DNA from: an uncultured Lacibacter sp.
GTDB taxonomy: Bacteria; Bacteroidota; Bacteroidia; Chitinophagales; Chitinophagaceae
Direction of reading: 5' to 3'
Length of the DNA: 16,241 bases
Assembly (NCBI RefSeq): GCF_946479605.1
Contig: NZ_CAMLGT010000053.1
Location: 1 to 16,241, forward strand
Positions within the stretch are counted from its first letter, which is position 1. Every line of letters starts with the position of its first letter. The position numbers and the translations under genes are program-made. The notes below the pieces were generated by a model that was not told the origin of the DNA, ran no database searches, and saw only the letters and a program-made list of their open reading frames with translations. Positions 7,284-14,167 of this stretch are shown piece by piece.

Positions 7284-7736
7284 ATGAAGACGAGGAAAAT
7301 GAAAGCGCAGAAGCGTATTGCGTTAGTGGCGCATGATCATCGCAAAAGCGATCTGATTGATTGGGCTTATTTCAACCGCACAGCATTGGCACAGCATGAA
7401 TTGTATGCTACAGGCACCACAGGAAAAATGCTGGAAGAAAAACTTGATCATCCTGTAACAAAATTGCTGAGTGGCCCGCTAGGGGGCGATCAACAAATAG
7501 GCGCATTAATTGCTGAAGGAAAAATTGATGTGCTCATTTTCTTTTGGGATCCTATGGAAGCACAGCCGCATGATCCGGATGTAAAAGCATTGCTTCGTTT
7601 GGCTGTTACCTGGAATATACCCACCGCCTGCGACAGGGCCACAGCTGATTTTATTTTTACTTCACCACTTATTGTTGGCGAATATGCCATTCAGTTAGAA
7701 GATTACAGTCAATATCTAAAGCGTAAGATCAAGTAA
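7284..7736 (+). CDS. mgsA: Methylglyoxal synthase
   Basis: MgsA converts dihydroxyacetone phosphate to methylglyoxal and phosphate, a glycolytic bypass that relieves sugar-phosphate stress when phosphate is short. The 150-residue protein aligns along its length with E. coli MgsA with a constant offset of two. It has H17-D18 in LVAHDH, ATGTTG (42-47), SGPLGGDQQ with the catalytic aspartate at D69 (E. coli D71), WDP (88-90), and PHDPD with H96 and D99 (E. coli H98, D101). All phosphate-binding and catalytic residues I can recall are present, so it should be active. Start: the ATG at 7284 lies one base after the permease stop; a second in-frame ATG at 7299 would remove five basic residues. The close spacing indicates co-transcription with the permease. 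No detoxifying glyoxalase gene is seen within the window. Confidence 0.97.
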   Translation: MKTRKMKAQKRIALVAHDHRKSDLIDWAYFNRTALAQHELYATGTTGKMLEEKLDHPVTKLLSGPLGGDQQIGALIAEGKIDVLIFFWDPMEAQPHDPDVKALLRLAVTWNIPTACDRATADFIFTSPLIVGEYAIQLEDYSQYLKRKIK

Positions 7737-7829
7737 AGCAAGCGTTTAATTGTGCAGAATTCGGTTTGCAAAAGCCGGAAAAGCGTTGTAACTTTTACAT
7801 AGCTTCTTTCACATTTAAATTTTGCCATT

Positions 7830-8297
7830 ATGAATTTCGTACAACGCATGGAAAAATGGGGCGATGCTCATCACCCTAAATGGATTGATTTCATCCGTAT
7901 TGCTTTGGGTATCATTCTAACCATTAAAGGCGGGCAGTTCATTAACAATATGCAGCCGCTGGTTGACCTCATTGATAACAGTGGTTTTCTCGGCTCATTG
8001 TCTGCCGGTTTACTTGCTCACTATATTGTGTTTGCACATTTGGTGGGTGGTTTATTGGTTGCTTTTGGTTTGCTTACAAGGTTTGCCTGTCTGGTACAAA
8101 TACCGGTGCTGTTAGGTGCTATCATTTTTGTGAATATATCGGGCGGTATTTTTCAACCACATTCCGAATTATGGTTCTCTGTTCTCATTCTTGTATTGCT
8201 CGTGTTCTTTGTAGTGGAAGGCAGCGGAAAGTTGAGCGTGGATGAATGGATGCGGAAAAATCCTGATGAACGACCCCATAAACATAAGTGGGGTTGA
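7830..8297 (+). CDS. DoxX-family membrane protein
   Basis: A 155-residue protein with four predicted membrane helices (about residues 18-36, 57-80, 84-105 and 112-132) and a charged, histidine-containing C-terminus (ERPHKHKWG). The pattern RIALGIILTIKGGQF near the first helix and HLVGGLLVAFGLLTRFACLVQIPVLLG in the middle is typical of the DoxX family. Members are small inner-membrane proteins, some tied to quinol oxidases, thiosulfate oxidation or redox stress; the role here is unknown. It is 93 bases downstream of mgsA. The sequence TAAATTTTG (7816-7824) lies immediately before the ATG and resembles a -7 element, which would make the transcript nearly leaderless, but no -33 TTG sits at the right distance. 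The gene stands alone, with a hairpin downstream. Confidence 0.85.
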   Translation: MNFVQRMEKWGDAHHPKWIDFIRIALGIILTIKGGQFINNMQPLVDLIDNSGFLGSLSAGLLAHYIVFAHLVGGLLVAFGLLTRFACLVQIPVLLGAIIFVNISGGIFQPHSELWFSVLILVLLVFFVVEGSGKLSVDEWMRKNPDERPHKHKWG

Positions 8298-8319
8298 TGG
8301 TTCCAGTGTGGTGTGATTT

Positions 8320-8379
8320 CCCCGGCAGCAGATTCTTCAACATTTGTTTGAGCAGGATTTGTTGGCCGGGGTTATTTTT
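8320..8379 (+). terminator. Candidate terminator after the DoxX gene, overlapping the next promoter
   Basis: CCCCGGC (8320-8326) pairs perfectly with GCCGGGG (8365-8371), followed at once by TTATTTTT (8372-8379). The 38-base loop is long for an intrinsic terminator. The T-rich tail is part of the -7 element of the following gene, and the loop contains its -33 element. Confidence 0.45.
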
Positions 8380-8380
8380 G
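8347..8380 (+). promoter_or_regulatory. Bacteroidetes-type promoter for the DUF2027-Smr gene
   Basis: TTTG (8347-8350), a 22-base spacer, then TATTTTTG (8373-8380), a perfect match to TAnnTTTG. Transcription would begin near 8386, about a dozen bases before the ATG at 8398, giving a very short leader. The spacer is at the long end of the accepted range of about 17-23. Confidence 0.6.
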
Positions 8381-8397
8381 CAGCGTAAATAAGCATT

Positions 8398-9420
8398 ATG
8401 AAGTTCCAGGTAGGAGATAAAGTGTTATTGCTGCATTCAAATGAAGAAGGCGAAGTTGTGGGTATCATTAATAAGAAAATGGTTACGGTTGATGTGGGTG
8501 GTGTGGAGTTTCCTGTATACACCGACCAGATCGATTTCCCGTATTTCAAGCGTTTTACTGAAAAGAAAGCACCGCCACCAAAACAAAAGAAGTATGTGGA
8601 TGATGTAAAAAAGGAAAAGGTTAGTGCTGTAAAAAAATACAATGTAGGTGATGGTGTATGGATATCATTTCTTCCGGTATTTGACAAAGATATTTTTGAT
8701 GATGATGTAGTGGAGTACTTCCGTATTTACCTGGTGAATAATACTGATACTGCTTTTCAATTCAATTATCACCTGCTGCTTACTGGCGAGAGTGAGTTTA
8801 ACTTACGAAATGAAATTCTTCCGTTCAACGATTTTTATATTCATGATGTTGCGTTTGAAAAACTGAATGATGCACCGAAGTTTGATTTTGAATTCAGTCT
8901 TTCAACACCCGATAAAAAGAAAGCCGATCATTTTGAAGCATCATTAAAGATCAAAGCAAAACAGATGTTCCAGCGGATCGAAGAAATGCTGCAAAAGCAG
9001 GAAGCAAGTTTCAGTTACCTGCTCATGGAATCATATCCCGATAAGGTACATACTGAAAAAACTGACCTGCATAAACTTACCGCAGCTGGTTTTAAAGTGT
9101 ATAATGCAAAAGAAGCCCGTCAGCATATTCCTCCGGCACGAACTGTTGTTGATCTGCATATTGAAAAGATCAGCAACCACTGGAAGCATTTGAGCAATTT
9201 CGAAATTCTTACAGCACAATTAAAAGAGTTTGAAAAGTATTATGAGCTTGCTGTGCTGCACATGCAGCCTACACTCATCATTATACATGGTGTGGGCGAA
9301 GGAAAACTACGGGACGAGATACATGATATTCTCCGGTTGAAATCTGAAGTAAAATCATTTGTGAATCAATACCACCCCATGTACGGTTATGGGGCTACGG
9401 AAATATATTTTCAATACTGA
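8398..9420 (+). CDS. DUF2027 and Smr-domain protein
   Basis: A 340-residue protein of a type largely seen in Bacteroidota. The N-terminal part (about 1-55, FQVGDKVLLLHSNEEGEVVG) looks like a small beta-barrel. After a lysine/proline-rich linker (about 54-78) comes a second beta-rich module (about 80-172), together matching the DUF2027 architecture. A charged helix follows (about 178-205). The C-terminal Smr domain (about 248-340) has its signature elements: VVDLHIEK with DLH at 252-254, IIIHGVGEGKLRDEIH with HGVGEGKLR at 297-305, and the closing GYGATEIYF (330-338). Smr domains of MutS2 and other proteins bind and often cut DNA or RNA; whether this one is a nuclease is unknown, though the DLH and HGxGxGxLR residues are intact. 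Related Smr proteins have been linked to ribosome-collision rescue and DNA repair. It has its own promoter. Confidence 0.88.
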   Translation: MKFQVGDKVLLLHSNEEGEVVGIINKKMVTVDVGGVEFPVYTDQIDFPYFKRFTEKKAPPPKQKKYVDDVKKEKVSAVKKYNVGDGVWISFLPVFDKDIFDDDVVEYFRIYLVNNTDTAFQFNYHLLLTGESEFNLRNEILPFNDFYIHDVAFEKLNDAPKFDFEFSLSTPDKKKADHFEASLKIKAKQMFQRIEEMLQKQEASFSYLLMESYPDKVHTEKTDLHKLTAAGFKVYNAKEARQHIPPARTVVDLHIEKISNHWKHLSNFEILTAQLKEFEKYYELAVLHMQPTLIIIHGVGEGKLRDEIHDILRLKSEVKSFVNQYHPMYGYGATEIYFQY

Positions 9421-9507
9421 TAGTTGCTGTTTTGCAATTCCTGTTAAATAGAGGCGGCAGGCAGCAATCCAATTTTTTCAAGTATCATTGCAACTCAAAT
9501 ATTCAGC

Positions 9508-10797
9508 ATGTATCCTAATCTGTATTATTTCTTTAAAGATGCATTTGGTGTAGAATGGGAGTGGGCCCGTTTTCTGAATTCATTCGGCTTTTTTGTGGCA
9601 CTTGCTTTCATTGCAGCAGCTATTGTATTAACAAAAGGGTTGCAGCGCAAGGAGAAACAAGGTTATTTGTTTCCGAAAGAAGAGAAACGTGTATTCGGAA
9701 AACCAGCTACAGCATCGGAGCTTATCATCAATGCATTGCTTGGCTTTATCATGGGATACAAGATCATTGGTGCATTTATGAATGCAGGCGATGGAGTTGA
9801 TCCTCAGCAATACATTTTTTCATCGCAGGGTAGTTGGGGAGCCGGTATTTTACTTGCTTTGCTCTTTGCCGGTTTAAAATGGTATGAAAAGAACAAACAA
9901 AAAGCAGCCAAGCCGGAGGAAAGGAAAGTACGTATCTGGCCACATGAGCGGGTGGGCGATATAACGGTAATGGCAGCAATATTTGGCTTTGCCGGAGCCA
10001 AAGTGTTTCATAACCTGGAAAACTGGAATGACTTTGTAGCTGACCCTATCGGTTCTCTTGTTTCGTTTAGCGGGTTAACCTTTTATGGTGGGCTTATTTG
10101 CGCCGCTATTGCTATTATCATCTATGCAAGACGAAAAGGTATATCCATCCGTCACTTAGCTGATACAATGGGGCCTGCTCTGATGCTGGCTTATGCCATT
10201 GGTCGTATTGGTTGCCAGGTGGCTGGTGATGGCGATTGGGGAGTACCGAATGCTGCGTACGTTACCGACTCAACAGCTGCTGTGCAGTTGGCAAAACCCG
10301 GAGAGTTCCAAGCTGCAGTAAAAAATAATGTTCCGTATATAAAGCAGGAGTTTGGCCGTGATTTTAATGTTGAGGCAGTGCCTTTTGCCAGCTTTAAAGC
10401 GCCATCTTTTTTGCCAACATGGATGGTGGCCTATACTTACCCCCATAATGTAAACAGTATGGGGGTGCAATTACCTGGTTGCGATCAACCAGAACATTGC
10501 AACTATTTGCCTCTGCCGGTTTTCCCAACTCCTTTTTATGAAACATTAGCTTGTCTTATCCTGTTTGTCATCCTGCTGTTCGCCCGTCAGCGTATTAAAC
10601 TGGCAGGTGGTTTATTCTGTCTTTACCTTGTTTTAAATGGTGTTGAACGCTTCTTTATTGAAAAGATCAGGGTAAACACCAAATATGAGGATCTGCCATT
10701 TCAGCCAACACAGGCAGAACTTATTTCGCTGGGGTTGGTGATACTAGGTGTTGTGCTCTATTTTGTTTCAAAACAAAAGGCCGGGCAAAGCAAATAA
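9508..10797 (+). CDS. Divergent, enlarged prolipoprotein diacylglyceryl transferase (Lgt) family protein
   Basis: A 429-residue polytopic membrane protein, much longer than typical Lgt (about 260-300). Lgt moves diacylglyceryl from phosphatidylglycerol to the lipobox cysteine of prelipoproteins at the outer face of the inner membrane. Family features seen: GRIGCQVAGDGDWG (232-245), matching the GRxGN...GE..G signature; PTPFYE (340-345), matching the HPSQLYE region; and NGVERFFIEKIR (377-388), with R381 and E385 matching E. coli R239 and E243. Deviations: N146 is replaced by C236, E151 appears as aspartate, and the H103 position is tyrosine (Y193 in FYGG). About 94 residues (246-339), probably periplasmic, are inserted between motifs, with C325 and C331 close together. 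An extra N-terminal part (about 1-145) includes two or more added helices. It may be the organism's main Lgt or a paralogue with another substrate. A strong terminator follows. Confidence 0.82.
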   Translation: MYPNLYYFFKDAFGVEWEWARFLNSFGFFVALAFIAAAIVLTKGLQRKEKQGYLFPKEEKRVFGKPATASELIINALLGFIMGYKIIGAFMNAGDGVDPQQYIFSSQGSWGAGILLALLFAGLKWYEKNKQKAAKPEERKVRIWPHERVGDITVMAAIFGFAGAKVFHNLENWNDFVADPIGSLVSFSGLTFYGGLICAAIAIIIYARRKGISIRHLADTMGPALMLAYAIGRIGCQVAGDGDWGVPNAAYVTDSTAAVQLAKPGEFQAAVKNNVPYIKQEFGRDFNVEAVPFASFKAPSFLPTWMVAYTYPHNVNSMGVQLPGCDQPEHCNYLPLPVFPTPFYETLACLILFVILLFARQRIKLAGGLFCLYLVLNGVERFFIEKIRVNTKYEDLPFQPTQAELISLGLVILGVVLYFVSKQKAGQSK

Positions 10798-10817
10798 TTC
10801 ATAATCACATTTTTTCA

Positions 10818-10849
10818 AAAGGCTTCCATTCCGGAAGCCTTTCTTTTTT
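10818..10849 (+). terminator. Intrinsic terminator after the Lgt-family gene
   Basis: GGCTTCC (10821-10827), loop ATTCC, GGAAGCC (10833-10839), extended by AAA on the left and TTT on the right, followed by TTTCTTTTTT. It is a compact perfect stem with a T-rich tail 20 bases after the stop codon. Confidence 0.9.
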
Positions 10850-11086
10850 CCAGTTATCGGGTTTTTATTCCGTTCGTCACCAAAGTCGGATGAATCTGTA
10901 ACATGTTGCTTCATTGTCCGTCACATACATGTCATTGTTTTGCCGCACATCAGGAAATGATGCCGTTTAGCAGAAAACAATGTACTATGCAAAACATAGA
11001 ACCTACTTTTGACATGTAATAGTAAAAGACAGGTACTGTTGCTGTTAAACCTTATCATTTTAAACCGAGTCATCAAACTTATCATC
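10850..11086. other. Intergenic region upstream of the outer-membrane beta-barrel gene
   Basis: These 237 bases hold no credible gene. TACTTTTG at 11004-11011 matches the TAnnTTTG -7 element exactly, but no TTG lies 17-23 bases upstream of it, so this is only half a promoter. Transcription from it would give a leader of about 70 bases. CATCA-GGAAA-TGATG near 10949-10963 is a small inverted repeat that could be an operator or chance. Confidence 0.45.
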
Positions 11087-13534
11087 ATGAAAAAGATTTC
11101 TGCATTACTAACTGCGGCCTTGCTAACCTTTACCTTTTCCTCTTTTGCCCAGTCAACTACACGTGTAAAAGGCGATGTAAAAGACGAAGGCCAGAAGCCG
11201 GTAGCCGGCATTACGGTTTCCTTATTGCGCAGCAAAGACAGCTCGCTTGTAAAAGCAGCCATTACAGACAAAAGTGGGCTCTACTCATTTGAGTCTGTAA
11301 AAGAAGGATCTTATCTGCTTGGGGTTACCAGTGTTGGCTACCAAAAAACACTCAGCAATATCATTGAAGTAAAAGAAGGAGCCGACATTACTGTGCCTTC
11401 ATTTGGTCTTTTGCCCGAAGCAAAAGGTTTGAAGGAAGTGACTGTTACAGCACGCAAACCTCTTTTTGAACAAAAGCCCGATAAAATGGTGGTGAATGTA
11501 GAGGCAAGCCCCACAAATGCAGGTGCAAATGCTCTGGAAGTACTGGAGAAATCGCCTGGTGTATCTGTTGATCGTGATGGCAACATCAGTCTGAAAGGAA
11601 AAGCAGGCGTGCAGGTATTCATTGATGGAAAGCCTGCGTATTTATCTGGTGCAGATCTGGCCAACTACCTCCGCAATATGCAGGGAACACAGCTGGAGCA
11701 GATCGAGATCATGACCAATCCGCCTGCAAAATATGATGCTGCCGGTAACAGTGGTATCATCAACATCAAAACAAAAAAGACCAAGCAGATGGGCTATAAC
11801 ATTATTGCCACTGCCGGTTATTCGCAAGGTGTTTATGCATCAAACAACCAGAATGTAACATTCAACTACCGCAAGAATAAAGTAAACCTGTTTGGTACAC
11901 TTAGCCGCAGTGAGCGTAACAGTTTCCAGGAGCTTTCTATCCAGCGTAAGTTTATTGAAGAGAATACGAAAGAAGTGAAATCTTTGTTTGAGCAGGTGTC
12001 GCTTATGCGTCCATGGAGCTCTTCAAACAATGGTAAAGTTGGTGCTGATATTTATCTGAATAAAAAAACAACGATCGGTGCAACTGTTAATGGTTTTTTC
12101 AACCCCGGTAATTTTAATAACAACAGCGATATTGATATTGCCGATCCGGATGGAAACCTGTTAGGCAAAACACTTGCTTTTTCAAGAGCAAAAAGCACCT
12201 GGAAGCATTTCGGTTCAAATGTCAACTTCCGTCATTTGTTTGATACTACCGGTAAGGAGTTAACAGCGGATGTAGATTACCTCCATTATAATGCAGCCAA
12301 CACGCAAAACCTTGTTAACAGTTATTTTGATATAAATGGTGCACCTTCATTTACTCCTGATACATTACTTGGAAACCTTCCTCAATCAATCAGGATTTAC
12401 AGTGGCAAGGTTGATTATATCCATCCGTTAAAGAAAGGTGCAAAATTTGAAGCAGGATTAAAAACAAGTTTTGTTGAAACGGATAACGATGCAGTGTATG
12501 ATAGTATCATTAACAATGCAAGAGTGCGTGATTATGGCCGTAGCAACCATTTTGTATACACCGAAAACATCAATGCTGCTTATGTAAACTATACAAGACC
12601 ATTCAGTAAAAAGTTCAGTGGCCAGTTTGGTTTGCGTCTTGAAAATACATTGGCTCGTGGTAACCAAAAAACAACAGGAGAGAAGTTTACATTGAATTAT
12701 ACGCAACTGTTTCCTACAGCTTACCTGCAGTACACTGCCAATGAAAAGAACAGTTTTGTTGTGAACTATGGTCGTCGTATCCGCCGCCCGGATTATGAAA
12801 ACCTCAACCCGTTTGTTGAGTTCCTCGACAGATACACATTTGAACAAGGGAATCCTTATCTCCGTCCACAGTTCAGTCATAATATTGAATTGTCGCACAC
12901 ATTCAAAGGATTCTTAACAACAACATTGAACTATACAAAAACAAATAACATTATTCAACAGGTACTGGAGCAAAACGAGCAAACCAATGAAACGTACATC
13001 AAGCAGGCTAATATTGCCAATCAGCGTCAATACGGAATTGCAGTAAGTGCTTTCAAACAGATCAAAGGATTCAGCGGTAATGTTTATGCAAATGTGTTCA
13101 ATAATGAGTTTAGCGGTATTGTTAACAACACACAAGTAACCGTTGGTGCAACCACAGCTATGTTCAACGGTTCTGTTGCATATAAATTCAAAAAAGGATT
13201 ATCAACAGAAGTAAGCGGGTTTTACAGAACCCCTGGTGTAGATGGTGTATTCCGTATCAGTGGTTTTGGTATGATGAGTCTGGGTGCAAGCATGCCTGTT
13301 TTGAAAACAAAAGGAACCATCCGTTTAAATGTGCGTGATGTATTGTGGACACAGCGCATCAAAGGCGAAAGCAAGTTTGGTAACATTGATGCCCAGTTTC
13401 AGAACTACCGTGATTCACGTATAGCTACACTTACATTTACATACCGCATAGCAAAAGGAAAGATCAATGGTAACAGCCGCCGTAAAGCAAGTGGTGCAGC
13501 AGATGAACAGAATCGTGTAAAATCAGGTGAATAA
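11087..13534 (+). CDS. Outer-membrane beta-barrel protein with carboxypeptidase-like regulatory domain (TonB-dependent-receptor-like)
   Basis: I take the ATG at 11087 (815 residues) because it begins directly with a signal peptide (MKKISALLTAALLTFTFSSFAQ); the open frame reaches back to 11009 but adds a basic unnatural prefix. Signal peptidase should cut near residues 22-23. A carboxypeptidase-regulatory-like Ig-fold domain (about 25-105: VKGDVKDEGQKPVAGITVSL, with SGLYSFESVKEGSYLL) follows, then a plug-like region (about 117-232: DKMVVNVEASP, ALEVLEKSPGVSVDRDG, VQVFIDGKPAYLSG, IEIMTNPPAKYDAAGNSGII). The rest is a barrel of alternating hydrophobic strands of the family-3 outer-membrane beta-barrel type. 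It does not end in the canonical aromatic residue; the tail is basic and polar (GNSRRKASGAADEQ), so the last strand is probably TFTYRIA near 788-794. No SusD partner or glycoside hydrolase is adjacent, so a polysaccharide locus is not indicated. Substrate unknown. Confidence 0.9.
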   Translation: MKKISALLTAALLTFTFSSFAQSTTRVKGDVKDEGQKPVAGITVSLLRSKDSSLVKAAITDKSGLYSFESVKEGSYLLGVTSVGYQKTLSNIIEVKEGADITVPSFGLLPEAKGLKEVTVTARKPLFEQKPDKMVVNVEASPTNAGANALEVLEKSPGVSVDRDGNISLKGKAGVQVFIDGKPAYLSGADLANYLRNMQGTQLEQIEIMTNPPAKYDAAGNSGIINIKTKKTKQMGYNIIATAGYSQGVYASNNQNVTFNYRKNKVNLFGTLSRSERNSFQELSIQRKFIEENTKEVKSLFEQVSLMRPWSSSNNGKVGADIYLNKKTTIGATVNGFFNPGNFNNNSDIDIADPDGNLLGKTLAFSRAKSTWKHFGSNVNFRHLFDTTGKELTADVDYLHYNAANTQNLVNSYFDINGAPSFTPDTLLGNLPQSIRIYSGKVDYIHPLKKGAKFEAGLKTSFVETDNDAVYDSIINNARVRDYGRSNHFVYTENINAAYVNYTRPFSKKFSGQFGLRLENTLARGNQKTTGEKFTLNYTQLFPTAYLQYTANEKNSFVVNYGRRIRRPDYENLNPFVEFLDRYTFEQGNPYLRPQFSHNIELSHTFKGFLTTTLNYTKTNNIIQQVLEQNEQTNETYIKQANIANQRQYGIAVSAFKQIKGFSGNVYANVFNNEFSGIVNNTQVTVGATTAMFNGSVAYKFKKGLSTEVSGFYRTPGVDGVFRISGFGMMSLGASMPVLKTKGTIRLNVRDVLWTQRIKGESKFGNIDAQFQNYRDSRIATLTFTYRIAKGKINGNSRRKASGAADEQNRVKSGE

Positions 13535-13575
13535 GATTTAAGACTCTCTATTATACATTCTCATGTTGATTGACG

Positions 13576-13604
13576 ACCCCGGTTTCCACCGGGGTTTCTT
13601 TTTT
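13576..13604 (+). terminator. Intrinsic terminator after the outer-membrane protein gene
   Basis: ACCCCGGT (13576-13583), loop TTCC, ACCGGGGT (13588-13595), a perfect 8-bp GC-rich stem, followed by TTTCTTTTTT. It lies about 40 bases after the stop codon. Confidence 0.93.
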
Positions 13605-13620
13605 GTAAAGCGTAAATATT

Positions 13621-13650
13621 TTTGCTGCAATCGGTACAGTTCGTACTTTG
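13621..13650 (+). promoter_or_regulatory. Candidate promoter for the YajQ-family gene
   Basis: TTTG (13621-13624), a 19-base spacer, then TACTTTG (13644-13650), one base short of the TAnnTTTG consensus. Placement just after the preceding terminator and 25 bases before the ATG fits. The same shortened -7 form occurs in the permease promoter candidate. Confidence 0.5.
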
Positions 13651-13675
13651 TACTTCTCATTTCAAATTTGTCGTT

Positions 13676-14167
13676 ATGCCATCATTTGACATTGTTAGTA
13701 AAGTAGATGCCCAGGCATTGGATAATGCAGTAAACGTTACATCAAAAGAGATCACCAACCGTTTTGATTTTAAGGGAAGTCATGTGGTGATCGATCTCAA
13801 CCGCAAGGATTTCAAAATCAATATTGAGGTGGAAGATGAAATGAAAATGCGCCAGTTGATTGATGTACTCATCAGCCGTGCACACAAGCAGGGTATTGCA
13901 CCGGAAGCTTTTGATCAAAGCAAGGAACCGTTCCAGAGTGGTAAGCTGGTGAAACAGGAAGTGCAGGTTCGCAACGGGCTGAAGCAGGAAGATGCAAAAA
14001 AGATTGTAAAACTCATTAAAGAGTCGGGTTTAAAGGTGCAGGCAGCTATTAATGATGATATTGTACGTGTAACAGGGAAAAAGATTGATGACTTACAGGA
14101 AGTGATCCAGGCTTCAAAAGGCTGGGATCTGGGGATACCTTTACAATACGAGAATATGCGTTCATAA
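13676..14167 (+). CDS. YajQ-family nucleotide-binding protein
   Basis: A 163-residue cytosolic protein matching YajQ along its whole length. It starts MPSFDIVSKVD, has NRFDFKGS (27-34) after the first helix, and carries two ferredoxin-like halves, the second containing KIVKLIKESGLKVQAAI and VRVTGKKIDDLQ (about 105-140). It ends WDLGIPLQYENMR, as the family usually does. YajQ proteins bind nucleic acid or nucleotides; a Xanthomonas homologue binds cyclic di-GMP and works with a transcription regulator, and others were first described as tRNA- or GTP-binding. The role in Bacteroidota is not settled. The ATG at 13676 is chosen because the family starts exactly there; the open frame extends upstream to 13622 with an unrelated prefix overlapping the candidate promoter. 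The gene stands alone between two intergenic regions. Confidence 0.95.
   Translation: MPSFDIVSKVDAQALDNAVNVTSKEITNRFDFKGSHVVIDLNRKDFKINIEVEDEMKMRQLIDVLISRAHKQGIAPEAFDQSKEPFQSGKLVKQEVQVRNGLKQEDAKKIVKLIKESGLKVQAAINDDIVRVTGKKIDDLQEVIQASKGWDLGIPLQYENMRS

Noticed and set aside
9424..9467. TTGCTG / CAGCAA inverted repeat after the Smr gene, with TTTTTT downstream
   Set aside because: Only six pairs, a 32-base loop and the T-run seven bases away; too weak to call a terminator.
12458..12898. Minus-strand open frame of 146 codons opposite the outer-membrane protein gene
   Set aside because: Antisense shadow of an intact 815-residue gene; composition unlike a folded protein and no start signals.
11087..13534. 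Possible polysaccharide utilisation locus (SusC-like)
   Set aside because: No SusD, glycoside hydrolase or sigma/anti-sigma gene beside it, and the sequence fits the family-3 beta-barrel type better than SusC.
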